Shown: positions 15,351 to 24,436, numbered from the stretch's first letter. The stretch: 38,164 bases of DNA from Microvirga calopogonii (GCF_003347665.1 NZ_QDGA01000047.1:1-38164); one strand, 5' to 3'. Program-made: numbers and translations. The notes: generated by a model not told the origin, from the sequence alone.

Positions 15351-16202
15351 ATGCACATCGTAGTCTGTATTAAGCAAGTACCGGACTCGGCGCAGATACG
15401 CGTCCATCCGGTGACAAACACGATCATGCGTCAGGGTGTGCCGACGATCATTAACCCTTATGACCTGTTCGCCCTTGAAGAGGCACTTAGATTGCGCGAC
15501 ACCCATGGCGGTGAGGTCACTGTGCTCACCATGGGGCCACCCATGGCAGAGGATGCGCTGCGCAAAGCGCTCACCTACGGGGCTGACCGCGCGGTGCTCT
15601 TGACCGATCGGTTTTTTGCCGGCTCCGACACGCTGGCGACATCCTTTGCTCTCTCCCAAGCAATCGTGAGGGTTGGCCAGGCTTTTGGTACCCCAGACAT
15701 CGTCTTCACTGGCAAGCAGACTATAGACGGCGACACCGCCCAGGTCGGGCCCGGAATCGCAAAACGCCTGGACCTGCTCCAGCTCACCTATGTCGCGAAG
15801 ATCGCTTCTGTTGATCCCCTCGCGCGCGAGATCGCGGTGGAGCGCCGCTCGGAAGGCGGCACGCAAATGCTGAAGAGCAGGCTGCCTTGTCTCATCACGA
15901 TGCTGGAGGGCACCAATGAGATCCGCCGCGGCTCTCTCGCCGACGCTCTGCGCGCTGCGCGCAGCCAGGTCGTGAAGTGGAGTGCGGCTGACGCCGGGAT
16001 CGAGGACCTCACTAAATGTGGCCTGCGCGGCTCTCCGACGGTCGTCAAGCGCGTTTTCGCCCCTCCCTCGCGGGCAGAAAAGGCAATGCAAATCGACACC
16101 ACCGACAAGACGCTGCGCGACCTTGCCAACGAACTGGCCGCTACGATCCTGACCCGCCAGCCAGCGCTGGAACACGAACTGACCTTCCGCGATGGCGTGT
16201 GA
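15351..16202 (+). CDS. fixA: FixA, electron-transfer flavoprotein beta-type subunit
   Basis: The 283-residue protein is an ETF beta family member. With FixB, FixC and FixX it forms a membrane-associated, electron-bifurcating complex that oxidises NADH and sends electrons both to quinone and to the ferredoxin/flavodoxin that feeds nitrogenase. Typical segments are MHIVVCIKQVPDSAQIRV at the N-terminus, NPYDLFALEEALRLRD, and GKQTIDGDTAQVGPGIAKRL in the flavin-binding part. The ribosome site is weak (gcgagacc). It is the first gene of a tight operon with fixB, fixC and fixX. Confidence 0.96.
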   Translation: MHIVVCIKQVPDSAQIRVHPVTNTIMRQGVPTIINPYDLFALEEALRLRDTHGGEVTVLTMGPPMAEDALRKALTYGADRAVLLTDRFFAGSDTLATSFALSQAIVRVGQAFGTPDIVFTGKQTIDGDTAQVGPGIAKRLDLLQLTYVAKIASVDPLAREIAVERRSEGGTQMLKSRLPCLITMLEGTNEIRRGSLADALRAARSQVVKWSAADAGIEDLTKCGLRGSPTVVKRVFAPPSRAEKAMQIDTTDKTLRDLANELAATILTRQPALEHELTFRDGV

Positions 16203-16218
16203 CGCCAAGGAGCAGACG

Positions 16219-17328
16219 ATGTCGACTGCGAAGCGAGAAACCCCTCCTCCCGCCGCCGGCCGCGCTGGCATGAAGAAGGAACTGCCCGAGCATTTCAAGG
16301 ATTACCGGCACGTCTGGGTCTTCATCGAGCGGGAGCGTGGGCAGATCCATCCTGTCTCCTTCGAACTGCTCGGCGCAGGTCGCAAACTCGCTGACAAGCT
16401 CGGCGCCCAGCTCGCGGGTGTCGTGCTCGGGCCGCCGGGAGAGGCCACCAAGCATGCCGTTGCCGAAGCTTTCGCTTACAATGCTGACCTTGTCTACGTC
16501 GTAGAGGCGCCGCTGCTGGCCGACTACCGGAACGAGCCTTTTACCAAGGCGATGGCGGATCTGGTCAATACCTACAAACCCGAGATCCTGCTCCTTGGGG
16601 CGACCACGCTTGGCAGGGATCTTGCCGGCTCTGTGGCGACGACCTTGCTGACAGGACTCACGGCCGACTGCACGGAACTCGATGTGGATACAGACGGTTC
16701 GCTGGCCGCAACGCGACCAACTTTCGGTGGTTCTTTGTTATGCACGATCTACACGCTCAACTACCGACCGCAGATGGCAACGGTGCGACCGAGGGTAATG
16801 GTCATGCCGCAGCGGGTGGACAAGCCGGTCGGGCGTATCATCAAGCACACCCTGTCGATGGCCGAGGAAGAAATCGTTACCAAAGTCCTCGGCTTCCTGT
16901 CCGATGGCCAGTCGACAACGGCAAAGCTTGCCTATGCCGACGTCGTGGTTGCCGGTGGCCTCGGTCTCGGCTCGGCGGAGAACCTGCAGCTTGTGAAAAA
17001 TCTCGCGCGGGCGATCGGTGCCGAATATGGCTGCTCGCGCCCGCTGGTACAGAAGGGCTGGATGCCCGCTGATCGGCAGATCGGCCAAACCGGCAAGACT
17101 ATTCGGCCAAAGCTTTACATAGCGGCCGGGATTTCCGGTGCCATCCAGCATCGGGTGGGTGTCGAGGGGGCCGATCTGATCGTGGCCATCAACACCGACC
17201 CGAACGCCCCAATCTTCGATTTCGCCCATGTCGGGGTCCTCACCGATGCGCTTCGCTTCCTGCCGGTATTGACGGACGCCTTCACCGAGCGGCTGTCGCC
17301 GCACAATCGCGGCAATCTTGCGAGCTAA
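16219..17328 (+). CDS. fixB: FixB, electron-transfer flavoprotein alpha-type subunit
   Basis: This 369-residue ETF alpha family protein pairs with FixA. Its C-terminal FAD-binding domain shows KLYIAAGISGAIQHRVGVEG and VAINTDPNAPIFDFAHVGVL, the ETF alpha signature; the N-terminal part (VWVFIERERGQIHPVSFELL) forms the domain that packs on FixA. The start is set at 16219 (MSTAKRETPPP) because aagga lies eight bases upstream; an in-frame ATG at 16192 lies within fixA and lacks a ribosome site. The stop taa shares its last base with a possible ATG for fixC. Confidence 0.95.
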   Translation: MSTAKRETPPPAAGRAGMKKELPEHFKDYRHVWVFIERERGQIHPVSFELLGAGRKLADKLGAQLAGVVLGPPGEATKHAVAEAFAYNADLVYVVEAPLLADYRNEPFTKAMADLVNTYKPEILLLGATTLGRDLAGSVATTLLTGLTADCTELDVDTDGSLAATRPTFGGSLLCTIYTLNYRPQMATVRPRVMVMPQRVDKPVGRIIKHTLSMAEEEIVTKVLGFLSDGQSTTAKLAYADVVVAGGLGLGSAENLQLVKNLARAIGAEYGCSRPLVQKGWMPADRQIGQTGKTIRPKLYIAAGISGAIQHRVGVEGADLIVAINTDPNAPIFDFAHVGVLTDALRFLPVLTDAFTERLSPHNRGNLAS

Positions 17329-17339
17329 TGGACGCGGTC

Positions 17340-18647
17340 ATGACCGAGCAAAAATTCGACGCCATTGTCATCGGGGCCGGCATGTCCGGCAACGCAGCAG
17401 CTTACACGATGGCAAGTCAGGGATTGAAGGTGCTGCAGTTGGAGCGCGGTGAGTATCCGGGCTCCAAGAATGTTCAGGGTGCCATCATGTATGCGGACAT
17501 GCTGGAGAAAATCATCCCGAATTTTCGAGATGATGCCCCCCTCGAGCGACATCTGGTCGAGCAGCGCTTCTGGATAATGGACGACACGTCCCACACCGGA
17601 GTGCACTATCGATCAGAAGACTTCAACGAGGTCAAGCCTAACCGCTATACGATTATCCGCACCCAGTTCGACAAGTGGTTTTCGCGCAAGGTACGCGAGG
17701 CCGGCGCGACGGTTCTGTGCGAGACGACGGTGACGGAACTCGTCCGCGATACCAAGGGTAAGGTAATCGGTGTCTGCACTGACCGCGCTGGCGGAGTGGT
17801 CTTTGCGGACGTCATCGTGCTAGCAGAAGGTGTTAACGGACTGCTTGGCACGCGGGCCGGCCTTCGCGAGAGCCCGAAGCCGGAAACCGTGGCGCTTGCC
17901 GTCAAGGAAATGCATTTTCTGCCCGAAGAGGTCATTGAGCAGCGGTTTGGCCTCAAGGCCGATGAAGGCTGCGTGATTGAGGCGGCGGGGACGATCTCCC
18001 GCAGCATGGCCGGGCTCGCCTTCCTCTACACCAACAAGGAATCGGTCTCACTCGGCATCGGCTGCCTCGTCTCCGCTTTTACCTCGACCATGGAGAGTCC
18101 TTACGTCCTCCTCGATGCTTTCAGAAACCACCCTTCCATCCGGCCGCTGATCGAGGGCTCGGAGGTCAAGGAATATGCCGCGCATCTCATTCCCGAAGGC
18201 GGCTACAAGGCGATTCCGCAGCTCTTCGGCGATGGTTGGGTGGTAGTAGGCGATGCCGCGCAATTGAATAACGCCGTTCACCGCGAGGGCTCGAACCTTG
18301 CCATGACCTCCGGCCGCATCGCCGGCGAGGCAATCGTCCAACTCAAAAGCCGCATGGATCCAATGACCAAGCAGAATCTTGCCCTCTACAAAACTATGCT
18401 GGACGAGTCCTTCGTAGTCAAAGACCTAATCAAATACAAAGACATGCCAGCTCTGCTCCATACCAATTCCCGCAATTTCTTCATGACCTACCCACAGCTG
18501 ATGTCGAAGGCCGCACAGAACTTCATGCGGGTCGATGGCACCCCGAAACTCGAGAAGGAAAGGGCGACTATTGCTGACTTCATCAGGGCACGGTCGCGCT
18601 GGGGTCTGGTCAGCGACGCAGTCCGCCTAGCATTCGCCTGGCGTTGA
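17340..18647 (+). CDS. fixC: FixC, ETF-quinone oxidoreductase-like flavoprotein
   Basis: The 435-residue FAD protein passes electrons from FixAB to quinone and FixX. The N-terminal dinucleotide-binding fold is FDAIVIGAGMSGNAAAYTMA, followed by LERGEYPGSKNVQGA; a second FAD contact is GWVVVGDAAQLNNAVHREGS. The start at 17340 (MTEQKFDAIV) matches the family N-terminus; an ATG at 17328 overlapping the fixB stop (taatg) would add four residues and may be used through translational coupling. The gene is intact and 12 bases before fixX. Confidence 0.95.
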   Translation: MTEQKFDAIVIGAGMSGNAAAYTMASQGLKVLQLERGEYPGSKNVQGAIMYADMLEKIIPNFRDDAPLERHLVEQRFWIMDDTSHTGVHYRSEDFNEVKPNRYTIIRTQFDKWFSRKVREAGATVLCETTVTELVRDTKGKVIGVCTDRAGGVVFADVIVLAEGVNGLLGTRAGLRESPKPETVALAVKEMHFLPEEVIEQRFGLKADEGCVIEAAGTISRSMAGLAFLYTNKESVSLGIGCLVSAFTSTMESPYVLLDAFRNHPSIRPLIEGSEVKEYAAHLIPEGGYKAIPQLFGDGWVVVGDAAQLNNAVHREGSNLAMTSGRIAGEAIVQLKSRMDPMTKQNLALYKTMLDESFVVKDLIKYKDMPALLHTNSRNFFMTYPQLMSKAAQNFMRVDGTPKLEKERATIADFIRARSRWGLVSDAVRLAFAWR

Positions 18648-18659
18648 CGGAGAGACGAG

Positions 18660-18959
18660 ATGACGACTATAGTGACGAAGTTACGCGTCGAGGACAAGCT
18701 TTATCAGAACCGTTATCTGGTTGACTCAGGGCGCCCCCATATCAAAGTGAGACCGCACGAGAGGCCTAGCGCGACCCTACTGGCGCTCACCCGCGTCTGC
18801 CCGGCCAAATGCTATGAGTTGAACGACAGGGGCCAAGTGGAGATTGCCGCCGACGGTTGTATGGAGTGCGGCACCTGCCGGATACTCTGCGAGGCCAGCG
18901 GTGAAATTACGTGGAATTATCCGCGTGGCGGCTTCGGCGTCCTCTTCAAGTTCGGATGA
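18660..18959 (+). CDS. fixX: FixX, ferredoxin-like Fe-S protein
   Basis: The 99-residue ferredoxin-like subunit is the last of the FixABCX complex. It shows CPAKCYELN followed by CMECGTCRILCEASGEITWN, giving the cysteines for a [4Fe-4S] centre, and ends NYPRGGFGVLFKFG, the characteristic FixX C-terminus. The start follows ggagagacgag by a few bases. It is 213 bases upstream of nifA, usual for rhizobial fixABCX-nifA arrangements. Confidence 0.95.
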   Translation: MTTIVTKLRVEDKLYQNRYLVDSGRPHIKVRPHERPSATLLALTRVCPAKCYELNDRGQVEIAADGCMECGTCRILCEASGEITWNYPRGGFGVLFKFG

Positions 18960-19097
18960 CTGGTGTACGTATTGTTTCAAGAGCGTGAACCGGGAGACAC
19001 CCGCAATTGCGATGAAACACCGCGCAAAAATTTGCTAAGAGCGCTCTCCCCGTATAAGAACTGTCTCCTAATCTAAGATGGGCGCCAGAAGATCATG

Positions 19098-19113
19098 TTG
19101 TTGTAACTCACAA
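19098..19113. promoter_or_regulatory. Inverted repeat upstream of nifA, role uncertain
   Basis: ttgttgtaactcacaa has the shape TTGT-N8-ACAA, 60 bases before the nifA start. It is neither a NifA site (spacing wrong) nor a good FixK box (TTGA-N6-TCAA). No sigma-54 promoter was found between fixX and nifA. It may be a site for another regulator, or chance. Confidence 0.25.
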
Positions 19114-19172
19114 TCCAAATGGTACTTAGGGGGACCATCCTAGATAAGCCCTGAAGGATTTCCATCACCCAC

Positions 19173-20933
19173 ATGCTGCGGGATCGGGTCTATGAAGTAG
19201 GACCGCGGAACACCCGGCCTGAACCAACGATCAAAGCCATGTACAAAGCAGATCAATTGCTCACGGGAATCTACGAGATATCGGAGGTCCTAACTGCCCC
19301 AAACCGGCTGGAGATCACGCTCGCCAATGTCGTGGGAATCCTCCCCTCGTTTCTACGAATGCGTCACGGAGCAATCCTCGTCGTGGATGCTGAAGGAGAG
19401 ACAGAGATTGCCGCTACTGCTGGCAATACCCACTCGCTTCAATCAGGCACTCGTTACGTCATACCGCAGGCTGCAGTCAACGAAATCGTCGCTACGGGGA
19501 CGCCGCTCGTCATCCAGGATGTCCGCAAGTCCGAACTATTTCAGGTCGACTTTCAATCGTCTTCAAGCGGGGAGCCCCTTGCAATTACCTTTATCGGCGT
19601 TCCGATAAAGGCTGAGCACAAGATCCTTGGGACATTGTCGATCGACCGCGTCGCGGATGGCACCACCAGCGTCCGTGATGACGAGGAAGTAGGCTTCTTG
19701 ACCATGGTCGCCAACCTAATCGGGCGGACCATCCGCCTCCATCGCACCCTGAGCATGGATGGGCAGCGGCTTACCGGAGAGACACGAACACCAGAGAAAG
19801 CACTCGACAAGGAAAGGACCGTGCCCGCCCGGCATCATCGTGCCAAACTCGACTGGATTATCGGTGAAAGTCCCGCAGTCAAGCAGGTGCTCGAAACCGT
19901 TTCGGTAGTAGCACAGACGAATACCAGTGTGCTTCTGCGGGGTGAAAGCGGCACCGGGAAGGAATTCTTCGCACAGGCCATCCATAAGCTTTCACCGCGG
20001 GCGAATAAGGCTTTCGTCAAATTGAACTGCGCTGCACTGCCTGAAACTATTCTGGAATCGGAGCTATTCGGGCATGAAAAAGGTGCCTTCACCGGGGCTA
20101 TCTCGCAACGCGCCGGCCGTTTCGAGTTAGCGAACGGTGGAACCCTGCTTCTTGATGAAATCGGCGAGATTTCGCCTGCCTTTCAAGCCAAACTGTTGCG
20201 CGTCTTGCAGGAAGGTGAGTTGGAGCGAGTCGGCGGCACCAGGACGCTAAAGGTCGACGTCCGGCTCATATGCGCCACCAATAAGGACCTTGAGACGGCT
20301 GTCGTGAACGGGGAGTTTAGGGCCGACCTCTATTACCGAATTAATGTGGTGCCGATTGTCCTACCACCGCTTCGAGAGCGACCCGGCGATATTCCACGCC
20401 TCGCGAGAGCCTTCCTCGACCGGTTCAACAGGGAGAATCATCGCGAGCTCGCCTTCGCGGCGTCGGCGCTCGACCTGGTCTCGCAATGCTACTTCCCTGG
20501 CAACGTCCGCGAACTGGAGAACTGTGTGAGAAGGACGGCTACACTTGCGCATTCGAGGACGATCACTCCGTCGGATTTCGCCTGCCAGAACAGCCAGTGC
20601 CTTTCTGCACTCATCTGGAAAGGACCTAACCGTTGGAATGGCGGCAGAGCCATCAACGAGCTCGCCCACGGCACCATTATGCCGGCTGGATTGCCGTTGC
20701 CGGTTAAGCGAACTGGCGCTACGGAGGGCGATGTGCCGGCCGATGATGCTTGCGAACCGGACGGTCTCGCTCGCCCGATAGTGGGCTCGCGCCTTACGGA
20801 ACGCGACCGGCTAATCGACGCAATGGAGAAGGCCGGTTGGGTTCAGGCCAAGGCGGCGCGTATTCTCGGCCTCACGCCGCGGCAAGTCAGCTATGCTCTG
20901 CGCCGGCAGCAGATCGAGGTGAAGAAGTTCTAA
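19173..20933 (+). CDS. nifA: NifA, nitrogen-fixation transcriptional activator
   Basis: This 586-residue sigma-54 activator binds TGT-N10-ACA sites. It has an N-terminal GAF domain (about 30-190), an AAA+ domain with Walker A GESGTGKE (257-264), the sigma-54 loop GAFTGA (304-309) and Walker B LLLDEIGE, and a C-terminal helix-turn-helix (about 555-580, AARILGLTPRQVSYALRR). The rhizobial oxygen-sensing cysteine motif is complete: C439-x11-C451-x19-C471-x4-C476, so activity should be limited to low oxygen. The start is uncertain: 19173 has aagga 14 bases upstream, and M23 (19239) just before the GAF domain is the alternative. Transcription may come from the fixA promoter. Downstream, an IS110 element separates it from nifB. 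Confidence 0.95.
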   Translation: MLRDRVYEVGPRNTRPEPTIKAMYKADQLLTGIYEISEVLTAPNRLEITLANVVGILPSFLRMRHGAILVVDAEGETEIAATAGNTHSLQSGTRYVIPQAAVNEIVATGTPLVIQDVRKSELFQVDFQSSSSGEPLAITFIGVPIKAEHKILGTLSIDRVADGTTSVRDDEEVGFLTMVANLIGRTIRLHRTLSMDGQRLTGETRTPEKALDKERTVPARHHRAKLDWIIGESPAVKQVLETVSVVAQTNTSVLLRGESGTGKEFFAQAIHKLSPRANKAFVKLNCAALPETILESELFGHEKGAFTGAISQRAGRFELANGGTLLLDEIGEISPAFQAKLLRVLQEGELERVGGTRTLKVDVRLICATNKDLETAVVNGEFRADLYYRINVVPIVLPPLRERPGDIPRLARAFLDRFNRENHRELAFAASALDLVSQCYFPGNVRELENCVRRTATLAHSRTITPSDFACQNSQCLSALIWKGPNRWNGGRAINELAHGTIMPAGLPLPVKRTGATEGDVPADDACEPDGLARPIVGSRLTERDRLIDAMEKAGWVQAKAARILGLTPRQVSYALRRQQIEVKKF

Positions 20934-20938
20934 ACGTC

Positions 20939-20958
20939 CTGGCGACGTCAGACGCCAG
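20939..20958 (+). terminator. Hairpin just after nifA
   Basis: ctggcg (20939-20944) pairs with cgccag (20953-20958) around an 8-base loop, six bases after the nifA stop. There is no T-run, so it is a weak terminator candidate or an mRNA-end stabilising hairpin. Confidence 0.4.
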
Positions 20959-21051
20959 ACTGGAGATGCACCTAATGGGATGGTCCGGCCGTGCTCCTGC
21001 CCCGCTTGTTCGTAAGCTGTGGGGCTTTGAGCCACGCAAGGGGCACGTCCC

Positions 21052-22107
21052 ATGTCACGGTCTTCTTCCTCTTCCGCCATTGCCACGCTCGGTATCGATC
21101 TGGGCAAGAACAGCTTTCACCTCGTCGGCCAGGATAAGCGCGGTTCCATCGTGCTGCGGATCAAGCTCTCCCGCGCCCAGCTCACGCAGCGGCTGGCCAC
21201 CATCCCACCGTGCCTGATCGGCATGGAAGCCTGCGCCGGGGCTCACCACATCCGCCGCCTGCTCCAGGCACTGGGTCACGAGGTACGCCTGATCCCGGCT
21301 CAATACGTCAAACCCTTCCTCAAGGGGCACAAGAATGACTACCGTGATGCCGAAGCCATCGCAGAGGCGGTGCAACGGCCCACCATGTCGTTCGTGGCGA
21401 TCAAGACGCCGGACCAGATGGATCTGCTTGCCCTGCACCGCGTGCGCTCGCGCCTGGTCAGCCAGCGCACGGGCGTCACCAACCAGATCCGCGGCTTCCT
21501 GCTCGAGCGCGGCATCACCGTACGCCAGGGGCTTGCGCCCTTGCGTCAGGCCCTGCCAGGCATCCTGGCTTCGTCCTCTGATGCCCTGTCGCTGCGCATC
21601 GTTCATCTCATCGCCGATCTGGCTGAGGATTGGCGTCAGCTCGACGAGCGCATTGCCCATGTCTCGGCCGAGATCGAGGCGCTGGCCGCCCAAGACGAGC
21701 ACTGCCGACGCCTAATGAGCGTGCCAGGTGTCGGGCCGATCATCTCCAGTGCCGTGGTGGCGGCGATCGGCACCGGGGCCGGGTTCAAGCAGGGGCGGGA
21801 CTTCGGCGCCTGGCTCGGGCTGGTGCCCAAGCAGGAGTCGACCGGCGACCGCACCATCCTGGGCAAGATCTCCAAACGCGGCAACAAGTACCTGCGGACG
21901 CTGTTCGTGCCGGCAGCCCACATTGTTCTGGTGCGCCGCCCCCATGGAGCGAAGCTCGGCCTGTGGCCCTGGATAGAGGCTGCGGGACGGCGGCTGCATC
22001 GCAACATGCTGGTGATTACGCTCGCCAACAAGCTCGCCCGCATCGCCTGGGCGGTGCTGGCCCGCGGACATGCCTACCAGCCGAGGAGTGCTTCCCATGC
22101 CGTCTGA
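21052..22107 (+). CDS. IS110/IS1111-family transposase between nifA and nifB
   Basis: The 351-residue DEDD transposase has GIDLGKNSFHLV (Asp), GMEACAGAHH (Glu) and DYRDAEAIAEA (two Asp) in the N-terminal RuvC-like half. The C-terminal transposase_20 half has SVPGVGPIISSAVVAAIG and the nucleophilic-serine region QESTGDRTILGKISKRGNKY. It is intact. The element's borders are not clear, as IS110 elements lack conventional inverted repeats; it probably spans roughly 20960-22300. The insertion lies ahead of the nifB promoter and activator site, so nifB control should survive. Confidence 0.9.
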   Translation: MSRSSSSSAIATLGIDLGKNSFHLVGQDKRGSIVLRIKLSRAQLTQRLATIPPCLIGMEACAGAHHIRRLLQALGHEVRLIPAQYVKPFLKGHKNDYRDAEAIAEAVQRPTMSFVAIKTPDQMDLLALHRVRSRLVSQRTGVTNQIRGFLLERGITVRQGLAPLRQALPGILASSSDALSLRIVHLIADLAEDWRQLDERIAHVSAEIEALAAQDEHCRRLMSVPGVGPIISSAVVAAIGTGAGFKQGRDFGAWLGLVPKQESTGDRTILGKISKRGNKYLRTLFVPAAHIVLVRRPHGAKLGLWPWIEAAGRRLHRNMLVITLANKLARIAWAVLARGHAYQPRSASHAV

Positions 22108-22390
22108 GGTGATCTTGCCCGTGAGCCTTTCCGGAACGGGTTCGCATGAACCATCAACCCTGAGGGTCGAACGATGACAGCCTTCCGATAACCGGCAGTT
22201 TCCCGCCGAGGTCTGCGAGAGGATGAAGGAGATGGACGAACGGTCTGCCCGGCGCAACCACAGGACTGGGTGCCATGATGGCCCATTGAGGTCTTGCAGC
22301 TAGCGAGTCTTGGATGCGCGCGGATACCCATGCTGGCCCGGAGCTGAGGCTCCACACCGAGGCCGAATACATTGATGCAGCTCTCACGTT

Positions 22391-22406
22391 TGTCACTCTG
22401 CCAACA
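22391..22406. promoter_or_regulatory. NifA upstream activator site for nifB
   Basis: tgtcactctgccaaca fits TGT-N10-ACA exactly, about 190 bases upstream of the nifB -24 element. A nearer half-match (tgtcgagatcctgacg at 22495-22510) lacks the final A. Confidence 0.65.
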
Positions 22407-22579
22407 TCTTGCGACGCACGGCCGGACCATACATTGTGGCATTGGAGGTGCCTGAGACACCGGGCCTATCGCAATCCGATTCGCCTGTACATTGTCGAGA
22501 TCCTGACGAAATGGTGTCGGAGCAAACCAGCAGAATCGGACATGAAAAGCTAACACACTGAACTAAATCCGCTTTTGAA

Positions 22580-22597
22580 CTGGCGTGGCTCTTGCGT
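22580..22597 (+). promoter_or_regulatory. Sigma-54 promoter of nifB-fdxN-nifZ-fixU
   Basis: tggcgtggctcttgcg: GG (22582-22583)-N10-GC (22594-22595) with cttgc at -12. The predicted start near 22606 lies 29 bases before the nifB start. The longer nifB frame starting at 22575 would lie inside this promoter and is rejected. Confidence 0.87.
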
Positions 22598-22634
22598 GCT
22601 GAACTGTCACGTTCACCCAAAACGGAGCCGTTTG

Positions 22635-24113
22635 ATGTCCGTACCGCCGATTTCGCTTGAAAGCCTGACCAGCACGACATCGTTCGACCAATTGTTGACA
22701 AACGCAGTATCCATTGGCTGCGCACCTTCACCCTGTGGCTCGTCCGAAAAGCCGGACGACGTGAATCCAGCTATCTGGGAGAAGATCAAGGATCACCCCT
22801 GCTTTTCAGAAGAGGCGCACCACTATTTCGCACGCATGCACGTCTCCGTCGCGCCAGCCTGTAATATCCAATGCAATTACTGCAATCGCAAGTATGACTG
22901 CGCCAATGAAAGCCGGCCTGGGGTCGTCTCGGAAAGACTGACGCCAGACCAAGCGTTACGCAAGGTGATCGCGGTCGCCAACGAAGTGCCTCAGCTTTCC
23001 GTTCTCGGCGTCGCCGGACCCGGCGATGCCTGTTACGACTGGAAGAGGACAAAGGCCACCTTGGGGCTGGTCGCAAGGGAACTTCCCGACATCAAGATGT
23101 GCATCTCCACCAATGGGCTCGCGCTGCCGGATCATGTCGCCGAGCTTGCCGACATGAATGTCGATCACGTGACGATCACCATCAACATGGTCGACCCGGA
23201 CGTCGGAGCAAAGATATATCCGTGGATATTTTACGACCACCGTCGCTACACCGGCATCGAAGCTTCCCGGATCCTGCACGAGCGGCAGATGCTTGGCCTG
23301 GAGATGCTGACGGCGCGTGGTATCCTTACCAAGATCAACTCGGTTATGATCCCCAGCGTCAACGACGAGCACCTGATCGAGGTGAACAAGTGGGTCAAGG
23401 AGCGTGGCGCGTTCCTGCACAACGTCATGCCGTTGATTTCCGACCAAGCGCACGGGACGTATTACGGCTTGGCCGGGCAGCGCGGCCCGAATGTGATGGA
23501 GCTGAAGGCCCTTCAAGACCGTCTGGAAGGGGGCGCCAAGTTGATGCGCCATTGCCGGCAGTGTCGGGCCGATGCCGTCGGCCTGCTCGGCTCCGATCGC
23601 GGACAGGAATTCACGCTTAGCGAGATTCCCAGCGAGGTCACTTACAACGGCAAGCGCGGGGCGTACCGCGAGGTGGTCGCCGGGGAGCGCGGAGCACACG
23701 TCGCGGCCAAGGTTGCGGCGGCCGCTGCAGTCAAGGCAGCGGGCTCCCGAAAGTCGCTTCTCGTGGCAGTGGCAACTAAAGGAGGCGGCCGCGTCAACGA
23801 ACACTTCGGGCATTCAAAGGAACTCCAGATTTATCAGGCCTCACCGGAGGGGATCAAGCTCGTCGGGCATCGCAAGATTGCACAATATTGCCACGGCGGC
23901 TGGGGCGAGGACACAACTCTCGACGACGTCATCGCTGCGCTTGAAGGCATAGACATCGTGCTGTGCGCTAAGATCGGAGATTGCCCCAAGGATCAGCTCA
24001 CGGCGGCCGGAATTCGAGCAACGGACGCTTACGGCTATGACTACATCGAGACCGCGATCAGCGCACTTTACATCGCTGAACTCGGTGTAGAGCCACTGGC
24101 GGCGATTGCCTGA
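22635..24113 (+). CDS. nifB: NifB, radical SAM FeMo-cofactor precursor synthase
   Basis: The 492-residue radical SAM enzyme fuses two [4Fe-4S] clusters and inserts carbide to make NifB-co. The cluster motif is C76-x3-C80-x2-C83 (CNIQCNYCNRKYDC), with the SAM-binding segment SVLGVAGPGDA. The C-terminal NifX-like domain begins near residue 375 (SLLVAVATKGGGRVNEHFGH). The start at 22635 (MSVPPISLESL) follows cggag by seven bases. The Ala/Lys-rich stretch (about 355-372) links the two domains. It is first in the operon with fdxN, nifZ and fixU. Confidence 0.96.
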   Translation: MSVPPISLESLTSTTSFDQLLTNAVSIGCAPSPCGSSEKPDDVNPAIWEKIKDHPCFSEEAHHYFARMHVSVAPACNIQCNYCNRKYDCANESRPGVVSERLTPDQALRKVIAVANEVPQLSVLGVAGPGDACYDWKRTKATLGLVARELPDIKMCISTNGLALPDHVAELADMNVDHVTITINMVDPDVGAKIYPWIFYDHRRYTGIEASRILHERQMLGLEMLTARGILTKINSVMIPSVNDEHLIEVNKWVKERGAFLHNVMPLISDQAHGTYYGLAGQRGPNVMELKALQDRLEGGAKLMRHCRQCRADAVGLLGSDRGQEFTLSEIPSEVTYNGKRGAYREVVAGERGAHVAAKVAAAAAVKAAGSRKSLLVAVATKGGGRVNEHFGHSKELQIYQASPEGIKLVGHRKIAQYCHGGWGEDTTLDDVIAALEGIDIVLCAKIGDCPKDQLTAAGIRATDAYGYDYIETAISALYIAELGVEPLAAIA

Positions 24114-24146
24114 GCCGTCTCATACCATCCGAAATAGGAGAAAAGA

Positions 24147-24353
24147 ATGGCCTTTAAGATCATCGCATCCCAGTGCACTCAGTGCGGTGCCTGCGAATTC
24201 GAATGTCCATCCGCCGCGATCAAGTTCAAGGGTGATACCTACGTGATCGATCCAGACAAGTGCACCGAATGTAAGGGGGCATTCGATATACAGCAATGCG
24301 CCTCGGTATGTCCGGTGCCGAAGACCTGCGTTGCCAGCGGATCATCAATTTGA
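24147..24353 (+). CDS. fdxN: FdxN, 2[4Fe-4S] ferredoxin
   Basis: The 68-residue bacterial-type ferredoxin acts in electron supply to NifB or nitrogenase. Cluster I ligands are C10-x2-C13-x2-C16-x3-C20-P. Cluster II ligands are C39-x2-C42-x8-C51-x3-C55-P, with the enlarged x8 gap typical of nif-linked ferredoxins. A strong ribosome site aggag stands just before 24147. It lies 33 bases after nifB. Confidence 0.95.
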   Translation: MAFKIIASQCTQCGACEFECPSAAIKFKGDTYVIDPDKCTECKGAFDIQQCASVCPVPKTCVASGSSI

Positions 24354-24369
24354 CTACTAGCACGGCTAG

Positions 24370-24390
24370 GGTCATCTCCTAAGGATGACC
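24370..24390 (+). terminator. Hairpin between fdxN and nifZ
   Basis: ggtcatc (24370-24376) pairs perfectly with gatgacc (24384-24390) around a 7-base loop. No U-run follows, so it may be an mRNA-processing or stability element that sets fdxN levels apart from nifZ-fixU rather than a full terminator. Confidence 0.45.
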
Positions 24391-24436
24391 TTAAACCTCC
24401 CTATTGGCAACCTGCAGCCGCCAGAAAGGAACGGCC

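Noticed and set aside
15282..16298. Minus-strand open frame of 338 codons opposite fixA
   Set aside because: It is a shadow of the high-GC fixA gene; fixA on the plus strand is unmistakable and the minus translation has no family motif.
19098..19113. FixK/FNR box or NifA site upstream of nifA
   Set aside because: The TTGT-N8-ACAA spacing and bases fit neither consensus well; listed only as an inverted repeat.
22495..22510. tgtcgagatcctgacg as a second NifA site before nifB
   Set aside because: It ends in acg rather than aca; kept only as a near-match, since the exact site at 22391 is better.
22956..23813. Minus-strand open frame of 285 codons opposite nifB
   Set aside because: It is antisense to an intact radical SAM gene and carries no motif of its own.
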